Assembly (NCBI GenBank): GCA_003153875.1
Contig: PMBY01000509.1
Span: forward strand, 1 to 46,290
Length of the DNA stretch: 46,290 nt
From: Myxococcales bacterium
GTDB taxonomy: Bacteria; Myxococcota; Polyangia; Fen-1088
Direction of reading: 5' to 3'
Part shown: positions 33,495 to 41,378 of the stretch, in pieces
Numbering within the stretch: position 1 is the stretch's first letter
How the letters are laid out: every line of letters starts with the position of its first letter
Translations under genes and position numbers: made by a program
The notes under the pieces: generated by a model
What the model was told of the DNA's origin: nothing
What the model saw: the letters and a program-made list of their open reading frames with translations, nothing else
The model's database searches: none

Positions 33495-36400
33495 TTGAGA
33501 CTAGTGTATCCAATCGACCACTTCTGGCTGAGGGCGTTTGCGCTGGGTGCGGCTGCGGTGGCCACCTCTGTGAGCTGCACGAAGCCGACACGTACTGACG
33601 TGGGAACGGCGAGTGTCATTGTCCAAGCCCTGCAGATCAGTGACGTCCACTCGGTCAGCGTCACAGTGACGGGTTCATCGCTGTCAGTGCCGCTACTGAT
33701 TCCCTTGGTCCGATCCGGCAACCAGTTCTCCGCGTTGGCTGGTAATCTCCCGGTGGGCGCCGCCTACACCTTCACCGCGTCGGCCGTCAACGGCGCCACG
33801 CCGCCGGTCGAACTCTACCACGGCGCCGTCACCAATCAGGTCATCCAGAAGAACGCCACTGCGAACATCATTATCGACATGAATCAGGTGGCGCCGGCGG
33901 TCGGCTACGCGAATCAGGCCCCGCGGCTCGACGCAGTTTCGGTCTCGTCTTTCCAGGCCAGCTATGGCGACACCATCGCCTTGAAGGCCGTGGCTCACGA
34001 TCCAGACGCCGGCGACACCGCGCTGCTGACGTTCACCTGGGCGGCCGCTTGCGGCAGCATCGGGTTCAAGACGCTCACCGCGGGGACGGACACCAAGCCC
34101 TCGGCCTCCGATGCAATTTTCACCGCGCCGAACGTGAACAGCCGTTGTGTGGTCACCCTGACGGTGACCGATCCCCGTGGTCTGAGCAACGTCGCGTCTT
34201 TTGCCATTGCCGTGTCTGGCGCCAACGCCACCGGCAACGCGAATGTCGCTGTCAATCTGGACAGCTACCCGGTGGTCATGGCCCTGACCGCGAATCCCGC
34301 GCAGATCGTTCCGGGCGGAACCACCAACCTGTCGGTTATGGCCACGGACCCTGACGGCGATGCCTTGACCTATGCCTGGTCCACGCCCTGCCCGGGAACT
34401 TTCTCCGGCTCCAATTCCGCCGCAACGTCCTTCACGCTCTCGGCCTCGGCCAGCAACCAGTCGTGTGACTTCCAGGTGGTGGTGACGGACGGCAACTTCG
34501 CTGACGGCCGGCCCAAAGGCGGCGTGATCACGAACCACCTGGGCCTGGCTGTGAAACCAATAAAGGTCACCGTGCCTCCCCAGATCGACCTCACCTATCA
34601 GAGTCGGAGTGGCTTCGAAGCCGGCTCCGTGGTGGACCTGGCCGTCGCCGCGAGCGACTTTTCCGGCGGGACTCTGAGTTATGTGTGGACGTCGTCTTTC
34701 GGTCCGGCGCCGGTGTCGGCTTCGCCAGCGGACATGGGCCTCGATCCATCGCGATGGAGTACCGGCGCGACCTGGACCACTTCGGGGCTGCCCTCTGGTG
34801 GCTCGTCGGTTGTTCTCACCGTCACGGCGACCAGCTCGGCAACCGGGCTTTCATCCAGCCGCCAATTCCGACTGATTCCCGGGCCGGTCATCTCCGCGAT
34901 TGGCGCAGACCAGACGCAATTCACCCCGGACGCCATGACGGCACAGCTTTCGGTTTCTGCCGTCGGCGCCCAAGGTGACGTGCTGCTGTACGCCTGGTCA
35001 TCGAGCTGCCCAGGGACGTTCTCGGCGGCCAGTCAAGCCACCTCCACATTTACCCTCTCTGCCTCTCCCACTGTCACTTCATGCGATTTTGCTGTGACGG
35101 TGACAGACGTGGAATTCCCCGATGGCCCGGCCAGCGGCGGGCAGACCAGTGGACATGTGATCATCGGGGTCCGGAATTGCTCGCAGGCCAATGCCTGCGG
35201 CGGCTGTGGCGTGCTAGCGGGAGCGCCTGGCTCTAGCTGCGGTGCCTGTGGCAGCTACGTATGCTCTGCGGATGGGAGCGCGGTGACCTGCTCCGATCCA
35301 GGCCTGAATGCGTGCGGCGGTTGCGGCGCTCTCAGTAACGCCCCCGGCTCGGCTTGCGGCGCGTGCGGAACCTACGTGTGCAACGCCGGACGAACCGCGG
35401 CGACCTGCTCCGATCCAGGCCTGAATGCGTGCGGCGGCTGTGGCACGCTCAGCAACCCGCCCGGTTCAAGCTGCGGGGTGCGGGGACAATACGATTGCAG
35501 CACGAGCAAGTCGTCGGTGTTCTGTGTGGACTGCGCCCTGGGCTTTCACGACGGCGGGGACGGGGTGTGCCGTTCGACTGGGACTTGCTCGGCTGCATAC
35601 CACAGTGATGGTACGGGAACCTGCGTGGCCAGCGGATGCGCTACGGGCTACGTGATGTCGGCGGGCGAGTGTTCGCCCACGTTCGCCAGCCTGTCCGTGG
35701 GGGCCTCACACGTGTGCGGCGTCAAGACCGGCAACACTATTTCCTGCTGGGGCTTGAACTCCAGTGGCCAGGCAGCGGTACCGGCGACGACGGTCACCGC
35801 GGTCGGCGCGGGACAGGCTTTTTCGTGCGGGGTATTGGGAGATGGCAGCGTCAGCTGTTTGGGCGACAACACCTACGGTCAAACCATCCCGCCCAGCGGT
35901 AGCTTCACGGCTGTCAGTGCGGGCTCCTATCACGCCTGCGCGCTGCGGACCAACGGCAACGCCGCTTGCTGGGGCCAGAACACCTACGGCCAGGCCAGCG
36001 CGCCGGGCGGCATCTTCACTTCGATCAGGGCTGGCGGCTATCACACCTGTGGCGTGAAGAGCGATGGGACGGGGATGTGTTGGGGCTTGAACACGAGCCA
36101 GCAGACCAACGTCCCCGCTGGAAACTACCTCACCATCAGCGCTGGCGGCGCTCACACTTGCGCTCTGAAGACCGGAGGCAGCGTCATTTGCTGGGGCTCA
36201 AACAGCAACGGCCAGGCCCCGACCACAGCGCCAGCGGGGACCTTCACTTCGATCGGTGCTGGGGCGTCCAACACATGCGGCGTGAAGAATGACGGCACGT
36301 TGACTTGTTGGGGCGACAACTCCTACGGAGAGTCGACACCGCCCACCGGCACATTTGCCTCGGTTGCGGTGAACACGACCAGCGCTTGCGCGGTGAAGAG

Positions 36401-37235
36401 CGACGGAACCGTGGTCTGCTGGGGCGACAACACCTACGGCCAGGTCAGTCCCCGCACCAGCAGCTATCGCGCGGTTAGCGCGGGCGCGACCCACACCTGC
36501 CAGGTCAAGAGTGACGGCACATCGGCTTGCTGGGGCGACAACAGCTATGGTCAGTCGACGCCGCCGACAGGCACGTTCACCTCGGTCAGTGTGGGGGCGT
36601 TCCACACCTGCGGGGTGAAGACAGACGGCAGCGTTGCGTGCTGGGGATTGAACAGCAGCGGTCAAGCAGCCGCGCCGTCGGGTTTTTTTTTCGCAATCAG
36701 CGCCGGCGACAATCACACCTGCGGGGTGAAGACGGACGGCAGTGTCGTGTGCTGGGGATTGAACAGCAGCGGCCAGGCCTCACCCCCAGCGGGAACCAAC
36801 TTCGCCTCGGTCAGCGCGGGTGGCAGTCACACCTGCGCTGTCAAGACGGACGGCAGCGCGACTTGCTGGGGATCGAACGCCAGCGGTCAGGCGCCCACCG
36901 CACCAGCGGGAACCTTCTCCTCGCTCGCCGCGGGCGCCAATCACACCTGCGCCGTGCAAAGTGATGGCACTATTGTATGTTGCGGCCTCAACAGCAACGG
37001 TCAGGCCTCACCGCCAACCGGCAACTTCATCTCGGTCAACGCGGGGAGCGGGAGCAACACCACCTGCGGCGTCAAGACCAACGGCACCATCGCGTGCTGG
37101 GGCCAGAACAACTACGGCCAAGCGAGTCCACCTACGGGCAGCTTCGATGTGGTCAGCGTGGCTCAGAACCACAGTTGCGCCTTGAGTGCGGGCGGCATTC
37201 TGCGTTGCTGGGGCTACTACTGGAACGCCCCGTAG
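33495..37235 (+). CDS. Giant mosaic lipoprotein: Ig-like domains, Cys-rich repeats, 14 RCC1-like repeats
   Basis: The likely start is TTG 33495 with GGGAG upstream; GTG 33504 is an alternative. The 1246-aa product has Cys28 after TSVS, a beta domain ending IIIDMNQVAPA, and four or so Ig-like domains to residue ~555. Three 39-aa Cys-rich repeats follow at ~563-675 (NACGGCG...PGSxCGxCG units), then an EGF-like tail. From residue ~729 there are 14 RCC1-type repeats of about 37 residues (FTSVSAG..HTCGVKTDGSVACWG.NSSGQA). Each has two Cys. Fourteen repeats could form two seven-bladed propellers. A run of nine T bases in repeat 10 lies in the coding sequence. It is likely surface-displayed; the ligand is unknown. 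Confidence 0.85.
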   Translation: MRLVYPIDHFWLRAFALGAAAVATSVSCTKPTRTDVGTASVIVQALQISDVHSVSVTVTGSSLSVPLLIPLVRSGNQFSALAGNLPVGAAYTFTASAVNGATPPVELYHGAVTNQVIQKNATANIIIDMNQVAPAVGYANQAPRLDAVSVSSFQASYGDTIALKAVAHDPDAGDTALLTFTWAAACGSIGFKTLTAGTDTKPSASDAIFTAPNVNSRCVVTLTVTDPRGLSNVASFAIAVSGANATGNANVAVNLDSYPVVMALTANPAQIVPGGTTNLSVMATDPDGDALTYAWSTPCPGTFSGSNSAATSFTLSASASNQSCDFQVVVTDGNFADGRPKGGVITNHLGLAVKPIKVTVPPQIDLTYQSRSGFEAGSVVDLAVAASDFSGGTLSYVWTSSFGPAPVSASPADMGLDPSRWSTGATWTTSGLPSGGSSVVLTVTATSSATGLSSSRQFRLIPGPVISAIGADQTQFTPDAMTAQLSVSAVGAQGDVLLYAWSSSCPGTFSAASQATSTFTLSASPTVTSCDFAVTVTDVEFPDGPASGGQTSGHVIIGVRNCSQANACGGCGVLAGAPGSSCGACGSYVCSADGSAVTCSDPGLNACGGCGALSNAPGSACGACGTYVCNAGRTAATCSDPGLNACGGCGTLSNPPGSSCGVRGQYDCSTSKSSVFCVDCALGFHDGGDGVCRSTGTCSAAYHSDGTGTCVASGCATGYVMSAGECSPTFASLSVGASHVCGVKTGNTISCWGLNSSGQAAVPATTVTAVGAGQAFSCGVLGDGSVSCLGDNTYGQTIPPSGSFTAVSAGSYHACALRTNGNAACWGQNTYGQASAPGGIFTSIRAGGYHTCGVKSDGTGMCWGLNTSQQTNVPAGNYLTISAGGAHTCALKTGGSVICWGSNSNGQAPTTAPAGTFTSIGAGASNTCGVKNDGTLTCWGDNSYGESTPPTGTFASVAVNTTSACAVKSDGTVVCWGDNTYGQVSPRTSSYRAVSAGATHTCQVKSDGTSACWGDNSYGQSTPPTGTFTSVSVGAFHTCGVKTDGSVACWGLNSSGQAAAPSGFFFAISAGDNHTCGVKTDGSVVCWGLNSSGQASPPAGTNFASVSAGGSHTCAVKTDGSATCWGSNASGQAPTAPAGTFSSLAAGANHTCAVQSDGTIVCCGLNSNGQASPPTGNFISVNAGSGSNTTCGVKTNGTIACWGQNNYGQASPPTGSFDVVSVAQNHSCALSAGGILRCWGYYWNAP
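35188..35520 (+). repeat. Three tandem 117-bp Cys-rich coding repeats
   Basis: The coding sequence for ACGGCG..PGS.CG.CG..VC units repeats with a 117-bp (39-aa) period; a long stretch around 35285 recurs almost exactly at 35402. The third copy is degenerate. Confidence 0.75.
35683..37230 (+). repeat. Fourteen tandem RCC1-like coding repeats (~111 bp)
   Basis: Each unit encodes about 37 residues with an HTC...CWG core. Units 8-11 are the most alike, including at the DNA level, which suggests recent internal duplication. Confidence 0.8.
36683..36691 (+). repeat. Run of nine T inside the RCC1 lipoprotein gene
   Basis: In GC-rich coding DNA nine consecutive T bases encode Phe-Phe-Phe (with the following C) where other repeats have a TFTSV-like sequence. 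Slippage would shift the frame in repeat 10 of 14. Confidence 0.85.
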
Positions 37236-37251
37236 CGCACAGTTTCGGTCA

Positions 37252-37280
37252 TCGTCACGAATCTGTTGCCCTCTTGTTTC
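37252..37280 (+). promoter_or_regulatory. PHO-box-like array, three half-sites
   Basis: TCGTCAC at 37252, CTGTTGC at 37263 and TTGTTTC at 37274, exactly 11 bp apart, in the gap before the kinase gene (GTG 37318). The match to the half-site weakens from left to right. Confidence 0.45.
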
Positions 37281-37317
37281 CCGTCGAGGACTGAACCGCG
37301 CATACCATGCGCGGGCA

Positions 37318-40113
37318 GTGACCTCTCCTCGGCTGACGTCGCTGGCTACCACTTCCGACGGGTGGCCGAGCGTACGCGAACGCTTTTCTGCCGCGCGCTG
37401 GCTGTTGGCCGGCGCAGCGGTGGTCCTACTGGCAGGGGCCGGAGGCCTCAGTGCCCTGGCCCTGCGCCGCTCGCAGGAACGGCTTATCAACAGCGTGAGC
37501 GCGACCATCGGCTTCGCGCAGAACGTGGACCTCGCCCGGGAAGCCCAGGTCCACTTCAAACGCCAGGTGCAGGAATGGAAGAATGTGCTTCTGCGGGGTC
37601 ACATCGCCAGCGACAGCGCCAAGTACTGGTCCTTGTTCGAGGGGGAAGAGACCAAGACGCAAGCCCTGCTGGCTGAGTTGCGTTGGCGCGAAAGCAGCGA
37701 ATCAGCAGCCATCGACGGTCTGCTGGCCGAATTGCGCACGCTGGGCCAGCGCTACCGCGCGGCAGAGGCCAAGTTCGCTCCCGCCGAAAATCCACTCAGC
37801 TATCGCGAGGTGGACAGCCGCGTGCGCGGCATGGATCGCCCGCCCACCGACGAGATGTCCGCCCTGGTCGAGCGCCTGCAAGCCCGCATGGCCGGCCTGG
37901 GCAAACAAATGACGGCCTCGCACCAGGCCGAGATGGTGACGCTCCGCTGGGCCGTGCTGGCGGCAGCGCTGCTCGGCGTGCTGTCGGCCATCATGCTGAT
38001 GCTGCTGATTCGGCGGGCCGAGCGCGAGCGCGCCCAGGTGAGCGACGAGGCCAAGAGCGGCTTCCTGGCCACCATGAGCCACGAGATCCGCACGCCCCTG
38101 AACGCCGTGGTCGGCATGGCCAACCTGCTGGAACACACGAGCTTGACAGCCACGCAGAGCGACTACTTGACGAAGCTGAAAGCCGCCTCGCAACACCTGC
38201 TCGGTATCATCAACGACATTCTAGATCTGTCCAAGATCGAGGCCTCCAAACTGGAACTTGAGAATCTGGTCTTCAGTCTCGATGACATGCTCGACGACGT
38301 GGCCACCCTGGTCGGCGTGCGGGCTGCGGAAAAGAGCCTGGAGCTGGTGATCTCGCGCCCACCTGAGGTGCCGGTCCTGCTGCTGGGTGATCCCCTGCGC
38401 GTGGGCCAGATCCTGACCAACCTGGCCAGTAACGCCGTCAAGTTCACAGAAAAGGGCGAGGTTCACATTTCGGTTTCTTTGCGCGCCACCCATGGGGATC
38501 GCGTGGAACTGCGTTTTCAGGTTGAGGATACCGGCATCGGACTGACCACCGATCAGCAATCCAAACTGTTTCGTCCCTTTTCCCAGGCCGATGGCTCCAC
38601 CACCCGTCGCTTCGGCGGAACCGGGCTGGGTCTGGCCATCTGCGCCCGTCTGGTGAAACTGATGGATGGAACCATCGGTGTGGAAAGTGAAGCGGGGCAC
38701 GGCAGTCGCTTCTTCTTCACTGTGTCCTTTCGTGCCCGCACCGGCGAGCGGCGACAGCGGCCCGGTGTGCCGCTGGTGGTTCGCGGCAAGCGCGTTCTGG
38801 TGGGCGAATCCAACGCCACCGCGCGTCGCTCGATGGTGGACACCCTGGTGGACGCTGGGATGTCGGTCACCTGCGTGACAAGTGCCGACGAGGCGCGTGC
38901 CTGGCTGGGGCGCTCGGACGCGGGCCAGTCAGTCGACCTGGTCTTCCTCAATTGGAGCTTGGACGGGTCCCGCACACGCGATTTGCTCGCCCTGGCGCGC
39001 AGCACGGTCGGCGTCGCGCCCAACCGCGTGGTGGTGGTGGCTTCCCACGCCGACGCCGAGCCAGCCCACGCCAGCCTGCGCGCCCTTGGGTTCGGCCTGC
39101 TGCTCATCAAGCCGGCCAGCCCCTCGGCGGTGTTCGCCATCGTGGCGCGGGCCTTCGGCGCCGAACAGCGCAGTCGTGTGGGACGCGGCGCGGGCCAGCT
39201 CGATACGGTCGACCCCAGCACCTGGGATCAGGTTCGAGGCGTGCGCGTGCTTTTGGTGGAAGACAACATCATCAATCAAGAGGTCGCGGCCGCGATTCTG
39301 AGATCAGCCGGTGTGGTGGTGGAACTGGCCAGCAACGGCCAGGATGCGGTCGCCAAGGTGCACGAGGCTGTGCAGAAAGACAGTCCCTTTGGTCTGGTGC
39401 TTATGGATCGCCACATGCCCGGAATGGACGGCTTGCAGACCACCCGCAAGATTCGCGCCGACGCCAGATTTGCCGACCTACCCATCGTAGCAATGACGGC
39501 CGACGTCGTGGGTTCGGCTCGCGAGGAGTGCCTGCGCGCTGGGATGAACGACTTCATCTCCAAGCCTTTCACGCCGGATTCCCTGTTCCCGATTGTCGCC
39601 CGTTGGGCCAAGACGAAAGCGGAGTCGCCGGCAGCAATGCCCCAGCCTTTGCAAATAGCGGCCCAGCCCTATGATGGTTTGTTACCGGCCACGCTCCCCG
39701 GCCTTGATATCCAAGAGGGCCTGGCTCTGGTGGGGGACAATCGGGCCTTGTATCTGCGGCTAGTGCGCACCTTTGCCGCGACGTACGCGGGCGCCGACGG
39801 GCGGATCAGAACCCTCTTGATTGAGGGCAAACTCGACGACGCCATTCGTGAGGCCCACACCATCAAGGGTCTGGCCGGTCAGATGGGCGCCCAGGCCCTG
39901 TATCGATCGGCTCGTCAACTGGAGACGGCGCTCAGGTCCGCCAGCCCCGAGGTGGACGCAGCCCTGCGGGGCTTCGCGGACGAGCTGGCGCTGGTGATCC
40001 GCGGGGTGGCCGAGTTTTTGAAAGGCGATGTCCGCCGAGAGCCGCCGGTCTCGGGGGAGACAGACCCGCGTTCTCTGGCCGGCAACGAAATGGGCGATCA
40101 TGCTTTCCCCTGA
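37318..40113 (+). CDS. Hybrid sensor histidine kinase (HisKA, HATPase, degenerate and canonical receivers, HPt)
   Basis: The start is probably GTG 37318; the frame is open further into the upstream region but without a better start. The 931-aa product has a membrane segment at ~25-48, an extracytoplasmic helical region of ~160 residues, a second membrane segment ([20 protein letters not shown]), HisKA with phospho-His255 in [10 protein letters not shown], and HATPase boxes ([24 protein letters not shown]). A receiver-like domain follows with Asn545 where the phospho-Asp should be. Then come a canonical receiver (Asp697 in [11 protein letters not shown], Lys in SKPF) and an HPt with His847 ([12 protein letters not shown]). 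The tail overlaps the HD-GYP regulator gene by 14 bp. It is BarA/EvgS-like in order. The signal sensed is unknown. Confidence 0.9.
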   Translation: MTSPRLTSLATTSDGWPSVRERFSAARWLLAGAAVVLLAGAGGLSALALRRSQERLINSVSATIGFAQNVDLAREAQVHFKRQVQEWKNVLLRGHIASDSAKYWSLFEGEETKTQALLAELRWRESSESAAIDGLLAELRTLGQRYRAAEAKFAPAENPLSYREVDSRVRGMDRPPTDEMSALVERLQARMAGLGKQMTASHQAEMVTLRWAVLAAALLGVLSAIMLMLLIRRAERERAQVSDEAKSGFLATMSHEIRTPLNAVVGMANLLEHTSLTATQSDYLTKLKAASQHLLGIINDILDLSKIEASKLELENLVFSLDDMLDDVATLVGVRAAEKSLELVISRPPEVPVLLLGDPLRVGQILTNLASNAVKFTEKGEVHISVSLRATHGDRVELRFQVEDTGIGLTTDQQSKLFRPFSQADGSTTRRFGGTGLGLAICARLVKLMDGTIGVESEAGHGSRFFFTVSFRARTGERRQRPGVPLVVRGKRVLVGESNATARRSMVDTLVDAGMSVTCVTSADEARAWLGRSDAGQSVDLVFLNWSLDGSRTRDLLALARSTVGVAPNRVVVVASHADAEPAHASLRALGFGLLLIKPASPSAVFAIVARAFGAEQRSRVGRGAGQLDTVDPSTWDQVRGVRVLLVEDNIINQEVAAAILRSAGVVVELASNGQDAVAKVHEAVQKDSPFGLVLMDRHMPGMDGLQTTRKIRADARFADLPIVAMTADVVGSAREECLRAGMNDFISKPFTPDSLFPIVARWAKTKAESPAAMPQPLQIAAQPYDGLLPATLPGLDIQEGLALVGDNRALYLRLVRTFAATYAGADGRIRTLLIEGKLDDAIREAHTIKGLAGQMGAQALYRSARQLETALRSASPEVDAALRGFADELALVIRGVAEFLKGDVRREPPVSGETDPRSLAGNEMGDHAFP

Positions 40114-41257
40114 GATTCTTATTGTCGACGACACGTCGCTGAACCTCGACGTGCTCAGCAGCCTGCTGTCCGCCTACCGCCTGCGCATCGCCGCCAATGG
40201 CGCAACCGCGCTGCGCATGGCTCAGCAGGAACCACCAGACCTCATCTTGCTCGATGTGCTCATGCCGGGCCTCGACGGCTTTGAGGTCTGCCGCCGCCTG
40301 CAGGCGGACCCGCGCACCTGCGAAATCCCCGTCATCTTCATCACCGCTCTTGGCGATCACGAAAACGAAACCGTGGGCTTCGAGGTGGGCGGCGTGGACT
40401 ACATCACCAAGCCCTTCAATCCCATGGTGGTGCGCGCCCGCGTACAGACCCATCTGGAATTGAAGGCGGTCTGGGATGCCTTGCGCGACGAAAACGCGCG
40501 GCTGGAGTCGCGGGTCCAGGCGCGTACGGCTGAATTACAGGCCGCTCTCAATCGACTGCGCGAGAGCGCCGTCGACACTGTGCTTCGCCTAGGATTGGCG
40601 GCCGAGTACAAGGACGACCAGACCGGACGCCACGTGTTGCGCATGGCTCACTATGCGGTGGCCGTGGCCAGGCAGTTGGGCTGGAACGCGGCGGATCTCG
40701 ATCGACTCTTCCACGCTGCTCTCATGCACGACATTGGCAAGCTCGCCCTGCCCGACAGCATCTTGCAGAAGGCAGGACCCTTGAATGCCGAGGAATGGGC
40801 CATCGTGAAACGCCACCCTCTGGTGGGCGCCCGCATTCTCTCCGGCTCGGATTCCGAAATCATCCAGTTGGCCGAAATTGTGGCACTGACCCATCACGAG
40901 AAGTGGGACGGATCGGGCTACCCGCGTGGACTCAAGGGAGAGGACATTCCCCTGGTGGGCCGCATTGTCGCGATCTGCGACGTGTTCGACGCCTTGACTG
41001 TTCACCGTCCCTACAAGCTGGCGTTTCCGCTGGACAGAGCGTATTCAACCTTGCGCCAGGGCTCCGGAAGCCATTTCGATCCTGCGGTGGTGCACGCGTT
41101 CTTCGGCGCACAATCCGAGGTTCTGCGCGCCTATCATCAATATGGCGACGACAGCCCGGAACGGCCGCTGCCGCCCGCGGTCGTGGCGGCCCGGGTCGCG
41201 CATCCCTCCGCGCCGCACCTTCTCGCGCTGGACGCCGCAGACGACACCGCACCGTAA
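40100..41257 (+). CDS. Response regulator with HD-GYP c-di-GMP phosphodiesterase domain
   Basis: ATG 40100 overlaps the end of the kinase gene by 14 bp, so the two are co-expressed. The 385-aa product has a receiver (DD at the start, phospho-Asp52 in LLDVLMPGLDG, TKPF), a helical linker (residues ~125-160) and an HD-GYP domain with HDIGK (His210-Asp211), HHEKWDGSGYP (His265-266) and a GRIVAICDVFDALT helix. All the metal and GYP residues are present, so it should degrade cyclic di-GMP. The obvious input is the phosphorelay through the partner kinase's HPt. Output could switch surface or motility programmes. No DNA-binding domain is present. Confidence 0.92.
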   Translation: MLSPEILIVDDTSLNLDVLSSLLSAYRLRIAANGATALRMAQQEPPDLILLDVLMPGLDGFEVCRRLQADPRTCEIPVIFITALGDHENETVGFEVGGVDYITKPFNPMVVRARVQTHLELKAVWDALRDENARLESRVQARTAELQAALNRLRESAVDTVLRLGLAAEYKDDQTGRHVLRMAHYAVAVARQLGWNAADLDRLFHAALMHDIGKLALPDSILQKAGPLNAEEWAIVKRHPLVGARILSGSDSEIIQLAEIVALTHHEKWDGSGYPRGLKGEDIPLVGRIVAICDVFDALTVHRPYKLAFPLDRAYSTLRQGSGSHFDPAVVHAFFGAQSEVLRAYHQYGDDSPERPLPPAVVAARVAHPSAPHLLALDAADDTAP

Positions 41258-41300
41258 TGTTGTCACAGTCGTCACAAGTCGGCCATTTGCGTTTTCGTAA

Positions 41301-41318
41301 TTGTCGCGCAGCCGTCGC
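41301..41318 (+). promoter_or_regulatory. PHO-box-like pair before the phosphoesterase lipoprotein
   Basis: TTGTCGC at 41301 and CCGTCGC at 41312, 11 bp apart, 61 bp before ATG 41379. Two further GTCAC cores at 41262 and 41271 are nearby but off the 11-bp register. Confidence 0.45.
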
Positions 41319-41378
41319 GTGCGCTGCACGGACGAAGGAATAGGGTGCGACCGTCCCCATAACCCAGGGAGGATTATC

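Noticed and set aside
35188..37230. Repeats considered as a CRISPR array
   Set aside because: The repeats are in-frame protein-coding units of 111-117 bp without unique spacers.
41260..41277. GTCAC cores before the phosphoesterase gene as a PHO box
   Set aside because: The two cores are 9 bp apart, off the 11-bp register; only the pair at 41301-41318 was kept.
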